Source: Paenibacillus sp. 19GGS1-52
GTDB lineage: Bacteria; Bacillota; Bacilli; Paenibacillales; Paenibacillaceae
Length of the DNA stretch: 64,000 bases
Direction: 5' to 3'
Assembly: GCF_022369515.1 (NCBI RefSeq)
Contig: NZ_CP059724.1
Coordinates: forward strand, 806,001 to 870,000
Of this stretch, positions 45,052 through 54,763 are shown in pieces (position 1 is the stretch's first letter; the number at the start of each line of letters is the position of its first letter). The notes beneath the pieces are model-generated. The model was not told the DNA's origin. It did no database searches and worked only from the letters and a program-made list of their open reading frames with translations. Position numbers and translations under genes: made by a program.

Positions 45052-45375
45052 ATGAGCAGCAACAAACTGGCTTGGACATGGAAGGTAAAGGAAGAATGTC
45101 TGGAAGAGTACGTGGCAATGCACTTGAACCCTTGGACAGAAATATTGGAGGAACACAGCAAAGCCGGGATTTCTAATTATTCCATCTTTCAGAATGGCAA
45201 TCAATTTTTTTACTGCTTTGAATGTGAAGATACGGAAGCGGCTTTTGCTTACATCGCTCAGAGTGAGGCCTGCAACAGATGGAATGATATTACCTCGAAG
45301 ATGGTCGAGGGCTCCTTTGATTTCAATGAGGAAACGCCTATGGTACCACTGCGTGAGGTATTTTATCTGAAGTAA
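45052..45375 (+). CDS. rhaM: L-rhamnose mutarotase
   Basis: 107 residues, the normal size. RhaM interconverts the alpha and beta anomers of L-rhamnose. KEECLEEYVAMHLNPWTEILEEHSKAG carries the active-site tyrosine and histidine; NYSIFQNGNQFFYCFE, CNRWNDITSKMV and the C-terminal LREVFYL match the family. Start behind AGGAGGA. No other rhamnose gene is in the window, although a sugar uptake operon lies at 52034-59220. Confidence 0.85.
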   Translation: MSSNKLAWTWKVKEECLEEYVAMHLNPWTEILEEHSKAGISNYSIFQNGNQFFYCFECEDTEAAFAYIAQSEACNRWNDITSKMVEGSFDFNEETPMVPLREVFYLK

Positions 45376-45465
45376 AGGTAGTTATCATAGCGCCTTAGTT
45401 TACAACAATTCTAAATAAGGTTATAATTTAATTATATAATTTAACTGAATATTTATTTGTTTTTT

Positions 45466-45504
45466 GGAGGAGCCTGTCAACAAGGGCTCCTCTTTGTGTT
45501 TTTT
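45466..45504 (+). terminator. Terminator upstream of the antiporter gene
   Basis: GAGGAGCC (45467-45474) pairs with GGCTCCTC (45485-45492), followed by a T-rich tail. It ends about 35 bases before the antiporter start, so it may act as a terminator for rhaM or as an attenuator. Confidence 0.7.
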
Positions 45505-45537
45505 AGGGAGAAGTTGAGGAAAAGGGAGTGGATGACC

Positions 45538-46692
45538 ATGGAGTTTATTTTTTATCTTATGCTGATCTTGCTGTTCACCAAGCTTGCTGGAGATTTATCT
45601 GTACGGCTAGGACAGCCTGCGGTGTTGGGCAAGCTGATTGTCGGCATTGTGCTAGGACCGGCAGTGTTGGGTTGGATTCAAAACGGAGAGTTTATTCACT
45701 ACATCTCAGAGATTGGTGTGCTGCTGCTGATGTTTATCGCCGGTCTGGAGACAGATCTGGATCAGCTGCGTAAGAACTGGAAATCAGCCTTTGCCGTAGC
45801 GGTTGGAGGTATCGTACTACCCTTTCTGGGAGGTTTAGCCATTGGGGAACTGTTTGGCTTTGCCTACTATAACGCTTTATTTATGGGTGTCCTGCTGAGT
45901 GCGACCTCTGTCAGTATATCCGTGCAGGTACTGAAGGATATGAACAAGCTCAACTCTCGTGAAGGCTCTACCATTCTGGGAGCCGCCGTGGTGGACGATA
46001 TATTGGTAGTCATTTTGCTAGCTGTATTAATGAGCTTTTTCGGGACAGGAGCGGAAATATCTCTAGGTCTGCTCATCGGCAAAAAAGTGTTGTTCTTTGT
46101 AGTCGCCATTGCTGCTGGCTGGTTCCTTGTGCCTTGGGTGATGAAATGGCTGGCTCCGCTGAGGGTAACAGAAGCAACCATCACGGCGGCCTTGGTGATC
46201 TGTTTTACTTTTGCGTACTTCGCCGAACTGATGGGAATGGCCGGGATTATCGGTGCTTTTGCCGCGGGGATTGCCATCTCACAAACGTCTTTCAAGCATA
46301 CCGTAGAAGAGAAGCTCGAACCGATCGCATATTCCATTTTTGTACCCGTATTTTTTGTGAGCATCGGACTCAGTGTTTCTTTTGCCGGCGTAGGAAGTCA
46401 GATCGGTTTCGTTATCGCGCTTACCCTTGTGGCAGTCGTGACCAAAATGCTGGGTGGCGGACTGGGTGCGCGGCTTACCGGCTTTAATAACCGCTCCTCG
46501 GCAATTATTGGCTCAGGAATGATCTCGCGGGGTGAAGTGGCTTTGATTATTGCTGCGACAGGGCTGCAGAGCGGACTATTGCTTCCGGAATATTTCACCT
46601 CCGTTATTATTGTAGTGATTGTAACTACACTGGTAACACCACCACTATTAAAGTATATGTTTCGCGAGCCTGCCAAGCAGGGTTCTGAATGA
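45538..46692 (+). CDS. CPA2-type cation/proton antiporter
   Basis: 384 residues with about 12 membrane segments; no TrkA domain at the end. The paired aspartates of the transport site are in AAVVDDILVVILLAVL, and MFIAGLETDLDQLRKNW is the family motif. ATG 45538 lies nine bases after GGGAG; ATG 45532 is also possible. Kef/NapA-type exchangers move Na+ or K+ against H+. Substrate cannot be told from sequence. The ribosome site overlaps the end of a terminator-like stem. Confidence 0.9.
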   Translation: MEFIFYLMLILLFTKLAGDLSVRLGQPAVLGKLIVGIVLGPAVLGWIQNGEFIHYISEIGVLLLMFIAGLETDLDQLRKNWKSAFAVAVGGIVLPFLGGLAIGELFGFAYYNALFMGVLLSATSVSISVQVLKDMNKLNSREGSTILGAAVVDDILVVILLAVLMSFFGTGAEISLGLLIGKKVLFFVVAIAAGWFLVPWVMKWLAPLRVTEATITAALVICFTFAYFAELMGMAGIIGAFAAGIAISQTSFKHTVEEKLEPIAYSIFVPVFFVSIGLSVSFAGVGSQIGFVIALTLVAVVTKMLGGGLGARLTGFNNRSSAIIGSGMISRGEVALIIAATGLQSGLLLPEYFTSVIIVVIVTTLVTPPLLKYMFREPAKQGSE

Positions 46693-46814
46693 GTCGCTGA
46701 GAGATTAAAAGGATCTTGGAGGCAGCAATCTCAGATTATTATTGTAAAATAAAGGATATGCTGTATACTTATCATTAGTACAGTCGTTCTATTTAAGGGG
46801 AAAACTATTACTGG

Positions 46815-47402
46815 ATGAATAAGAGAAGCTATGACAGTGAGCAAGTCCGGCAAGAGGTGCTGAGGGAAGCTGAAAGCCTGTTCTCCCTGAAGGGATATAA
46901 CGCCACATCGATAGCGGATATTTCCAGGGCATCAGGTTATAGCAAGGGACATATTTATTATCATTTTAAAAGTAAGGAGGAACTGTTCGTCTCGTTGGCC
47001 CAACAGACCATGCGGCATTGGGGAGAACGCTGGTATGCGCAGGCTTCAGGATGTGCAACTCCAGCGGAGAAGCTGTACGCCATCGCCGAATTTGTGATCC
47101 ACAACTATGAGCAGGACCTGTTGAGAGCAGGACAAGAGCTGGCAGCACTTCCGAATGTTCAACCCACCTCCGTTCAGGCGCTGTATGGCCTGGCGGTCAC
47201 TCCGATAAAGGCCTATCGGGAGATTATTGAAGAAGGAATGGCAATAGGGACATTCAAACCAGGAGATGGGCAGAAGCTAAGTCTGCTGTTTGGAGCCTGG
47301 TTAGGCGGGCTAAATGCTTTTTCGAGTACAATGGATCATGAATCGTTGAGAGGGCTGTACCGGGATACGGTTTCTTTGTTTTTACAGGCGGTCTCTGTTT
47401 AG
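46815..47402 (+). CDS. TetR-family transcriptional regulator
   Basis: 195 residues. The N-terminal helix-turn-helix is SLFSLKGYNATSIADISRAS with SKGHIYYHFKSKEELF. The C-terminal domain (60-195) is the variable ligand pocket. It lies upstream of a glycosyltransferase and, 1.5 kb further, an RND exporter, and such regulators often control RND genes. The ribosome site (AGGGG) is 14 bases from ATG 46815, weaker than usual. Confidence 0.9.
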   Translation: MNKRSYDSEQVRQEVLREAESLFSLKGYNATSIADISRASGYSKGHIYYHFKSKEELFVSLAQQTMRHWGERWYAQASGCATPAEKLYAIAEFVIHNYEQDLLRAGQELAALPNVQPTSVQALYGLAVTPIKAYREIIEEGMAIGTFKPGDGQKLSLLFGAWLGGLNAFSSTMDHESLRGLYRDTVSLFLQAVSV

Positions 47403-47466
47403 AGACCGTAGTTATTTAGAAACATTAGAACGATCGTACAAATTTGACGGAGGGCGGGAATTAGAG

Positions 47467-48600
47467 ATGAACTGGATCTATTGGATTCTGGGCGGGTTGA
47501 ATGTAGTCATGTGGGGAACGATTGCTATTATCTTTACAGGGAAGGCTGCCCAAATCGGCAAGCTATACCAAACAGAGGATAAGCTGAAGGATGAACCACC
47601 TTTGATCTCTGTAGTCATTGCCGCTAAGAATGAACAGAAAGCATTGGAGCGATGTGTTGAATCGTTGATCAAGCAGACCTATACCCGGCTTGAGATCATT
47701 CTGGTCAACGATCGTTCCGAAGATGAAACGGCGAATATTATGCAGCGGCTCTCAGATATGTACCCGAATGTGAATGGTCTGGATATTACGGAGCTGCCGG
47801 ACAATTGGATGGGAAAGAGTCATGCCTTATTCCAAGGCAGCAAGAGGGCTAACGGTGAATGGTTGCTGTTTACGGATGCCGATATTCTTTTTCATCCAGA
47901 GTGTTTGAGTAAGGCTGTTGTGTATTCTCAAACGCATCAACTTGATCATCTAACTTTGATTCCCGAATTTCAGGGACCTGAAGTATTCTCCAAATGGTAC
48001 GGGGCTTTTATCTTCATGAGCGCCGCTTCATTCGGTATGCTGTGGAAGGTCAAGGACCCGAAGGCTTCGCAATCTTTCGGGATTGGCGCTTTTAACTTGG
48101 TCAAGCGGGAGGTTTATGAAGGGATTGGCACACACGAGGGGTTCTCCTATATCTCTACAGATGATTTCACTCTAGGTAAGCTTATTAAACAGGCGGGTTA
48201 CCGCCAGGATGTGCTATTCGGTACGAAAATGCTCGGCGTCTGGAACTGGTATGAGAGCTTGCCACAGCTTATTGGAAGTGTAGAGAAATCGGTATTTCGT
48301 TATCCGAACGCACTCATGACTACTACTTCCAGTCTACTGACCATGATTTATCCTTGGTTTGGCCTGTTCATGGGACCTCCTTCTGCAAGAATATTGTGTG
48401 CCATAAGTTTGTTATTTGTTTTCTGGCTTTATTATGTGTATTCACGGCATTCGGGCAGTGGTGCCTGGTACGGTATTGCTCACCCGATTATCGGAATGTG
48501 TCTGATCATTGGCGGTCAGCGCGGTGCCTTCCGCGCCTCCACTCGGGGTGGCATGACCTGGCGCGGAACAACGTATGACCGCAGAAATCTGAAATCTTAA
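47467..48600 (+). CDS. Membrane glycosyltransferase, family 2
   Basis: 377 residues. An N-terminal helix (IYWILGGLNVVMWGTIAIIF), a GT-A domain (about 45-265) and two or three C-terminal helices. PLISVVIAAKNEQKALERCV binds UDP, the DXD-like metal site is FTDADILFHP, and STDDFTLGKL carries the catalytic aspartate. The lay-out matches carotenoid- or hopanoid-associated GT2 enzymes; the acceptor is unknown. It follows the TetR gene by 64 bases and may be in the same transcript. Confidence 0.87.
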   Translation: MNWIYWILGGLNVVMWGTIAIIFTGKAAQIGKLYQTEDKLKDEPPLISVVIAAKNEQKALERCVESLIKQTYTRLEIILVNDRSEDETANIMQRLSDMYPNVNGLDITELPDNWMGKSHALFQGSKRANGEWLLFTDADILFHPECLSKAVVYSQTHQLDHLTLIPEFQGPEVFSKWYGAFIFMSAASFGMLWKVKDPKASQSFGIGAFNLVKREVYEGIGTHEGFSYISTDDFTLGKLIKQAGYRQDVLFGTKMLGVWNWYESLPQLIGSVEKSVFRYPNALMTTTSSLLTMIYPWFGLFMGPPSARILCAISLLFVFWLYYVYSRHSGSGAWYGIAHPIIGMCLIIGGQRGAFRASTRGGMTWRGTTYDRRNLKS

Positions 48601-48628
48601 CTCGCGAATAAATATATGTACGCTGCTT

Positions 48629-48659
48629 AAGCTGTCTCTCTGTGTGGGGCAGCTTTTTG
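48629..48659 (+). terminator. Terminator after the glycosyltransferase gene
   Basis: AAGCTGTCTC (48629-48638) pairs fully (three G-U) with GGGGCAGCTT (48646-48655), followed by TTTTG. Confidence 0.75.
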
Positions 48660-48666
48660 TTCAAAT

Positions 48667-48762
48667 TTAAGAATTTATATGTTCACACGATAACTTATCC
48701 TTATATTTCTCGAAGAAACGGATGCCGTCCATATAATGAACGGCGAAGCCGTTTCTTCTTGT
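48667..48762. repeat. Hairpin repeat family B, copy 4
   Basis: Left flank TTAAGAATTTATATG (48667-48681) as in copy 2. The core from 48698 reads CCTTATATTTCTCGAAGAAA, CCGTCCATATAATGAACGG (loop changed), then CCGTTTCTTCTTG. It fills most of the 48601-48936 gap; the rest holds the RND ribosome site (GGAAGGGG) and nothing else recognisable. Confidence 0.85.
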
Positions 48763-48936
48763 GACCTCAGTAGGGGGAGAATCCCCGACTTAAGGCTGAG
48801 AGCGAAACCCGCCGCCGGACCGTTTTGACACATGCCAAAAGACCTTAAACTAAAATCAAGGGATGGCGAATTATACATAAGTTAGCAGTCATACAATAGA
48901 AACCACAAATTAGAGCGTGGAAGGGGTAAAAAAGAA

Positions 48937-51900
48937 ATGAATTGGTTAACCAAATGGTCGTTTGGAAACAAGGGTGCGGTAGGGTTGTTAGTCGTGATGG
49001 CGTTAATAGTGGGGGGATTAAGTTATACCTCGCTGCCGATGGAATTTATGCCGGAGGCGGATAATCCGCAGGTTACCGTAACTGTACTGGGGCCCGGACA
49101 GGATGCCCAATCGATGGAGACGAACGTCACTAAGCCGATTGAGGCGGCCACTGCATTGGTGAAGGGCAAGACAGAGCAGCAGTCGACTTCCGGAGATGGA
49201 TATGCGAAGGTCGATATTTATTTTGAAGGTACAACCAATATGAAGGATGCTGCGCAGGAAGTTCAAAAAGCTGTTGATTCCTTACAATTCCCTGAGGGCG
49301 TGATGGACCCCTTCGTCCTGCAATTGAACACTTCGATGATTCCGATTTCCCAGGTGACTCTTTCGTTTGATGAAGGATTAACTAAGGATAACCTGGAGCT
49401 TGCGGAGAACAAGATTATTCCTGAGTTTCAGAAGATTAAAGGAGTATCCAATGTGGCTTTATACGGAAAAGTGGACCCGCAAGTCAAGGTTAAGCTTGAT
49501 CCGAAATTAATGGCCGACAAAGGTGTATCTTCAACGCAGGTCATGGGCTTGCTCCAGGGGCGCAATGTATCGGCTTCGCTTGGAGAGCAGACGATCGGCG
49601 GGCAGACGGGTAATGTAAACGTGATTTCTACCATTGATAGTATCGATACCTTGAAAAAGCTTCCTGTAGTCCCTGGAGTTGCTTTGCAGGATATTGCTGC
49701 GGTGACCTTAAAGCAGGATCAGCAAAGCGTTAGCCGCTCGAACGGCAAAGATGTGCTGTTCGCAGTGATAACTAAAGAAGCTAATGCGAATGCGGTCGAT
49801 GTCGGCGATGAAGTGCAGGCTACAGTGGACAAAATTAATGATACCGAAAAAAATGCAGAGGTAGCCGTAGTGTTCAGTACCTCAGACATGGTTGTCACTT
49901 CGGTGAATAGTATGATGCGAGAAGTATTGCTCGGTGCTTTATTTGCGACTATCGTAATTCTGTTATTCTTGCGCAACATACGGGCAACACTCATTACAGC
50001 AATATCCATCCCGCTGTCACTAGCTGTCACCTTGTACTTACTGAATATCTCTGGCATAACATTAAATATTATCACACTCGGGGGTGTAGCCGTTGCGGTT
50101 GGGCGTCTGGTTGATGATAGCATCGTGGTTATTGAGAATATATACCGCAGATTGCAGAAAGAACCCTTCTCTCGTGAAATGATAATTAGTGCTACTGGGG
50201 AAGTAGCCAGAGCCATTACTTCATCGACCATTGCAACGGTCGCCGTGTTCCTGCCCATGGGTCTTTTACGCGGTGGTTTACAGGACTTCCTGCTTCCGTT
50301 TGCGCTAACGGTTACCTACTCCTTGCTCACCTCGCTGGTGGTGGCGTTAACCGTTGTTCCTCTGCTAAGCGCAGTTCTGCTGCGGAAGTCTTCTATGAAA
50401 GAGCATGAGCCATCCAAGTGGTTTACCCGCTTCCTGAGTTGGAATCTTCAGCGTAAATGGGTAACGTTGTCTTTGGGGCTCATCTTGCTTATCGGTTCAA
50501 TTGCTGCCTATGTATCAATGCCCAAGGCTGCACTGGATGCATCTGATGCCAGTTATGTATCGATTCAGCTGAACTACCCAAATGATGTTCCCGTTACTGA
50601 GGTTATGAAGAAAGGGAAGCAGCTGGAACAGGAGTTGATGCAGCAGCCACAGGCCGAAACCGTTCTGATGCAGTCCGGCAACAGTGCCGATTCGGCGAAG
50701 TGGGGAAGTGTTACCTCGGTGACGTTGGTTGACTTCACGGTTGTCATGAAAAAGGATGCAGATGCACAAGCCTTTATTGACTATGTCCGCGGTGCAGCGA
50801 AGTCTTATACTGGCGCTACCTTAACCGCTAACGAAGCCAGTATGATGGGCTCAGGCTCAACCAATGAATACATCGATATTGTCGGTGATGATCTGGCCGC
50901 TGTGACTTCGGTCGCCCAAGAGGTTGCGGCTAAAGTGAAGACAGTGAAAGGCGTTCAAAAGGTCAGCAGCAATATGGAGGATACCAAGCCTGTATTTGCT
51001 TTCAATGTTGACCCTACACAGGCTAACGCACAGGAAATCTCGATGCAGCTAGGCGGAATGTTAAGAGCTATTCCGCTGGGACAGATGGAGCTGGATGGAT
51101 CGCCAACAACAGTGATATTAGACCCTCTTGTAGAGCCGAAGACACAGCAGGATTTAGAAGGAATTACACTGATGACCGCCAGTGGCCCGCAGCCATTGTC
51201 TCAATTGGCAACCCTGAAGGTTAGCAATGAGCCAGCTATGTTGTACCATAAAGACGGCAAGCCTTATGTCAGAATTACTGCAGATGTCGATCCGAAGAAG
51301 GTTTCGGAGATCGGTGCGGACATTGCCAAGCAAACAGATAGTATGAAACTTCCCGAAGGAGTAACTTTATATGCAGGTGGAGCCTCCGTCGATCAATCAG
51401 GCGACTTCAACGACCTGGGAATGACAGCACTGATCTCTATCGGTTTGGTCTACCTAATCATGGTGCTGACTTTCAAAACGCTGCGCGCACCACTGGCTAT
51501 TATGTTCTCCCTGCCACTTGCAGCGATAGGGGCTATTGTTGGCTTGATCGTCTCAGGTGTTACACCAGACTTTACCGCATTGTTCGGAGCGCTAATGTTA
51601 ATCGGGATCGTGGTCACGAATGCGATTGTGCTGGTAGACCGGATCAAGCATAACGAGGAGCGCATGAGTGTCCGTGAAGCGATTCTCGAAGCGGCGGGAA
51701 CGCGGATGCGTCCGATCCTCATGACGGCTATTGCCACGATATGTGCCATGCTCCCATTGCTGTTCGGACATCCCGAGCAGGGCAGCATCGTTTCGCAAAG
51801 TCTGGCGATTGTAGTCATCGGCGGTTTAACCGCCGCAACGCTGTTGACGCTGATTGTCGTACCGGCTATATATGAACTGTTCTACTTCCGTAAATCGGCT

Positions 51901-51945
51901 AGAGAGCGCAAAGGAGTTGTTAAGGCAGAAGTTGAGGCGCTTTAG
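48937..51945 (+). CDS. RND-family efflux permease (HAE1 type, SwrC-like)
   Basis: 1002 residues, 12 membrane helices and two large extracytoplasmic loops. The proton relay aspartates are in GGVAVAVGRLVDDSIVVIENI. LLFLRNIRATLITAISIPLSL and the C-terminal MRPILMTAIATICAMLPLL are typical. The pump expels drugs or lipids with proton influx. No membrane-fusion protein or outer membrane channel is encoded beside it, as in Bacillus SwrC. The TetR gene upstream may regulate it. Confidence 0.93.
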   Translation: MNWLTKWSFGNKGAVGLLVVMALIVGGLSYTSLPMEFMPEADNPQVTVTVLGPGQDAQSMETNVTKPIEAATALVKGKTEQQSTSGDGYAKVDIYFEGTTNMKDAAQEVQKAVDSLQFPEGVMDPFVLQLNTSMIPISQVTLSFDEGLTKDNLELAENKIIPEFQKIKGVSNVALYGKVDPQVKVKLDPKLMADKGVSSTQVMGLLQGRNVSASLGEQTIGGQTGNVNVISTIDSIDTLKKLPVVPGVALQDIAAVTLKQDQQSVSRSNGKDVLFAVITKEANANAVDVGDEVQATVDKINDTEKNAEVAVVFSTSDMVVTSVNSMMREVLLGALFATIVILLFLRNIRATLITAISIPLSLAVTLYLLNISGITLNIITLGGVAVAVGRLVDDSIVVIENIYRRLQKEPFSREMIISATGEVARAITSSTIATVAVFLPMGLLRGGLQDFLLPFALTVTYSLLTSLVVALTVVPLLSAVLLRKSSMKEHEPSKWFTRFLSWNLQRKWVTLSLGLILLIGSIAAYVSMPKAALDASDASYVSIQLNYPNDVPVTEVMKKGKQLEQELMQQPQAETVLMQSGNSADSAKWGSVTSVTLVDFTVVMKKDADAQAFIDYVRGAAKSYTGATLTANEASMMGSGSTNEYIDIVGDDLAAVTSVAQEVAAKVKTVKGVQKVSSNMEDTKPVFAFNVDPTQANAQEISMQLGGMLRAIPLGQMELDGSPTTVILDPLVEPKTQQDLEGITLMTASGPQPLSQLATLKVSNEPAMLYHKDGKPYVRITADVDPKKVSEIGADIAKQTDSMKLPEGVTLYAGGASVDQSGDFNDLGMTALISIGLVYLIMVLTFKTLRAPLAIMFSLPLAAIGAIVGLIVSGVTPDFTALFGALMLIGIVVTNAIVLVDRIKHNEERMSVREAILEAAGTRMRPILMTAIATICAMLPLLFGHPEQGSIVSQSLAIVVIGGLTAATLLTLIVVPAIYELFYFRKSARERKGVVKAEVEAL

Positions 51946-51974
51946 AAGAGCGGAAGACAGCGGTTGAAATCAAT

Positions 51975-52011
51975 AAAAAGAGTGCCAGCCTTAATGGCTG
52001 GCACTCTTTTT
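51975..52011. terminator. Bidirectional terminator
   Basis: AAAAAGAGTGCCAGCC and its exact complement (51996-52011) enclose a five-base loop between the RND gene and the convergent sugar operon. Confidence 0.92.
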
Positions 52012-52033
52012 GTTGAGAATTTATAGGTTTTTT

Positions 52034-53773
52034 TTATTTAGCAGTCCATAACGTAACTCGATCCTGTACGTATTTGGTGTAGCCCGCTTCCATTTTTTTC
52101 ACGCCTGCTTTTTCCAGATCAGCCATGTACGCATCCCAAATCTTATCAAAGTCGGTTGGTTTGGCTAAGATGGCTTCCGGGATACGTTTCCAAGTAATAT
52201 CTTTCATTTTGTTGCCCAAAATGGATACTTCATCTTCGCCTGGAATCGCGATATTCCATGCCGCACCGTAAGCTTTTTCTTTGAATTCTTCTTCTTTCGG
52301 GAATAGGTCCTTCCAAGTAGTTGCCTTGTAAGCGGCAAGAGTTTCTTTTTCAACATCGCTATAGCCCAATACCAATTGCTCAGGGAAATTCTTGGTATAA
52401 TAATTGTCTGTTGAATCTTTGGCTCCATCACCATAATGCACCATCATATTCCAGTAGAAGCCGATTCCGGATTCCTTGGTGAAGGCGGTATTGTCATTGT
52501 TGATGCGATCCTGAATGGCTGCAGGCACTGTGCGTTTACCGTTCTCCACTGTATAATGTTTGCCTTCAATCCCCCAGTTGTTAAGAATCTGGCCCTCGTC
52601 AGAAGCAAGGTAATCTAAGAATTTAATAGTGCGAACAGGATCAGGATTCGTGCTGGAAATGGAGATTCCATAGCCGCCCATGAAGCCGGTTGGCCAGAAG
52701 CTTGTTTCTTTATATTCTGCTGACAGAGTTACAGGGAAGTGGCCGTAGGTCTGCTCGAATTTGCCTGCTGTCTTCAAAGCCTGCTGAGCATCATTGTAAT
52801 CCCAGTCCTGGTCAATCAGACCAAGTACCCGGCCTGTGGCTACTTTTGCTTTGTATTGATCGTATTTTTGCACAAAGCTTTCTCTATCGAGTAGGCCAAT
52901 ATCGTTCATATGGTTGAGCCAACGGAAGTATTCTTTTTCTTCAGGACGGCGGAAATGGTATATAGCTTCATGCGTGTCCTGATTAACGAAATATTCACCA
53001 TCATCAGATCCGCCTGTAGTCGCAACCGCAGGGTTAGTAACAGAGATGTACATATGCCAATCATCCGCATTTAAGGATACGCCGATATTCTTGTTTCCAT
53101 TTTCATCGGTAGGATGCTTCTCCAGATAGGCTTTAATCACATTCTCATAATCTTGCACGGTACGAATCTCTGGATATCCAGCTTCTTTAAGCACACGATG
53201 CTGCAGCTCGAAACCCCCGCCAGCAACGAACTTCTTCTCATTTACGGCAGCCCAGGTAGGAATGGAATAGATGGACTGGTCTTCATTTGTATATTTGGCC
53301 CGGGCCAGATTGTCGCCAAGCACCTTCTTGATATTTGGGGCATATTTATCAATAAGGTCGGTAAGGTCGATTACCGCACCTGCATCCACAAGTTTCCCTA
53401 TGTCGCCTTTGGCGGAAATAATATCAGGATATTCGCCACCAGCGGCAATCAAGGCAATCTTTTGCTGTGGATCGCCTACGGCGAATTCGGCATCCAACGT
53501 GACGCCTGTTTTCTCCGTAATGACTTTGCTGATGTCATCCTTCATATTATTCCAATTTGGATTCGGGTCTTCGGCGAAGAAGGAAAGTGTAAGTGGAGAT
53601 AAATCCTCAGGCGCAGCCGTTGCTTCCGCCTGTGCTGTTGGTTCATTGGTACTTTTTCCGGCATTGCTTTCTTTATTCTCTGCATTATTTCCACCACCGC
53701 AGCCAGACAATAAGCTGAGAAGTAGAACGAACAGAAGAATTGCAACGTACGGTTTGAATGTCTTAGTCTTCAT
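52034..53773 (-). CDS. Sugar ABC transporter solute-binding lipoprotein (LipO/YtcQ type)
   Basis: About 579 residues from ATG ending 53773, behind AGGGAGGG. The lipobox LLSLLSGCGGGN places the mature lipoprotein on the outer membrane face. The long bacterial solute-binding domain is of the kind paired with LplB/YtcP permeases, which import oligosaccharides from plant polysaccharides in known cases. TADLEKAGVKKMEAGYTKYV near the end is typical. It is the last gene of the operon permease-permease-binding protein. Confidence 0.9.
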   Translation of the reverse strand: MKTKTFKPYVAILLFVLLLSLLSGCGGGNNAENKESNAGKSTNEPTAQAEATAAPEDLSPLTLSFFAEDPNPNWNNMKDDISKVITEKTGVTLDAEFAVGDPQQKIALIAAGGEYPDIISAKGDIGKLVDAGAVIDLTDLIDKYAPNIKKVLGDNLARAKYTNEDQSIYSIPTWAAVNEKKFVAGGGFELQHRVLKEAGYPEIRTVQDYENVIKAYLEKHPTDENGNKNIGVSLNADDWHMYISVTNPAVATTGGSDDGEYFVNQDTHEAIYHFRRPEEKEYFRWLNHMNDIGLLDRESFVQKYDQYKAKVATGRVLGLIDQDWDYNDAQQALKTAGKFEQTYGHFPVTLSAEYKETSFWPTGFMGGYGISISSTNPDPVRTIKFLDYLASDEGQILNNWGIEGKHYTVENGKRTVPAAIQDRINNDNTAFTKESGIGFYWNMMVHYGDGAKDSTDNYYTKNFPEQLVLGYSDVEKETLAAYKATTWKDLFPKEEEFKEKAYGAAWNIAIPGEDEVSILGNKMKDITWKRIPEAILAKPTDFDKIWDAYMADLEKAGVKKMEAGYTKYVQDRVTLWTAK

Positions 53774-53847
53774 GAATATAAACCCTCCCTTTATGGACTG
53801 AATTAATATTGTATAAACAGGCATAACCTGCAGATACCGCAAGTGAA

Positions 53848-54750
53848 CTAACTCTTAACCGAACCCAGGGTCATACCCTTCACGAAATAGCGCTGCAGGA
53901 ATGGGTAGACGATCAGGATCGGAACCGTAACGACGATTGTAATCGCCATTTTGACGGATTCAGGCGAGATTTGAGCCATGACCTGTGTCATATTCCGGCC
54001 GCGGAAACTGTCTGCGTTCGTTGTCGTACTCTGAATGACCTTCATTAATTCATATTGCAGGGTGGTTAGAGAATCTTTGGAGCCGTTATACAGATAAGTA
54101 TCGAACCAGGCATTCCATTGCCCTACGGCTAGAAATAAAGCGATCGTAGCCAGAGCCGGTTTGGTCAGTGGGAGAATGATTCGCCAATAAATCGTAAAGT
54201 CGTTCGCTCCATCGAGCTTGGCGGATTCCTGAAGAGCGTAAGGCAGGCCGTCAATAAAGGAACGGATGATAAACACGTTGAAAGCGCTGACAAGACTCGG
54301 TAAGACATATACTGCAAAGGTACCCATCATATCGAGATTTTTGATCAGAATATAAAAGGGGATTAGACCTCCCGAGACATACATCGTCAGTGCAAGAAAG
54401 GTGGAGACGAATTTGCGCGCCTGGAAGTCAACCCGGCTTAAGGTGAAAGCAAGCATGGATGCACTGATCAAGCCGAGTATAGTGCCAATTACCGTGCGCA
54501 GAATTGAAATCTTTAGTCCGGTCATTAGCCCAGAGAAGGCAAAGATGGTCTCATAATTCTTGAAGGTGAAGACACGGGGGAAGATAGTGATTCCGCCCTT
54601 GATACTGTCTGTCGAGTCATTGAAGGAAATAGCTAGCACATTGAGAAAGGGATACAGTGTGGCTATGGTGACTATAGTGATGGCTACATAGACAACGAGA
54701 TCGAAGAGACGATCCTGCCAAGATGTGGTGGACAGTTTTTTGCTTAGCAT
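53848..54750 (-). CDS. Carbohydrate ABC permease, YtcP/MalG type
   Basis: 300 residues with six helices. The cytoplasmic coupling (EAA) loop is ESAKLDGANDFTIYWRIILPLTKPAL. N-terminal cytoplasmic segment is followed by VYVAITIVTIATLYPFLNVL. It pairs with the LplB-type permease upstream. No ATPase gene is in the operon, as usual for this class, which shares a common MsmX-type ATPase encoded elsewhere. The spacing to the binding protein is 74 bases. Confidence 0.92.
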   Translation of the reverse strand: MLSKKLSTTSWQDRLFDLVVYVAITIVTIATLYPFLNVLAISFNDSTDSIKGGITIFPRVFTFKNYETIFAFSGLMTGLKISILRTVIGTILGLISASMLAFTLSRVDFQARKFVSTFLALTMYVSGGLIPFYILIKNLDMMGTFAVYVLPSLVSAFNVFIIRSFIDGLPYALQESAKLDGANDFTIYWRIILPLTKPALATIALFLAVGQWNAWFDTYLYNGSKDSLTTLQYELMKVIQSTTTNADSFRGRNMTQVMAQISPESVKMAITIVVTVPILIVYPFLQRYFVKGMTLGSVKS

Positions 54751-54763
54751 AGAAGTACCTCCT

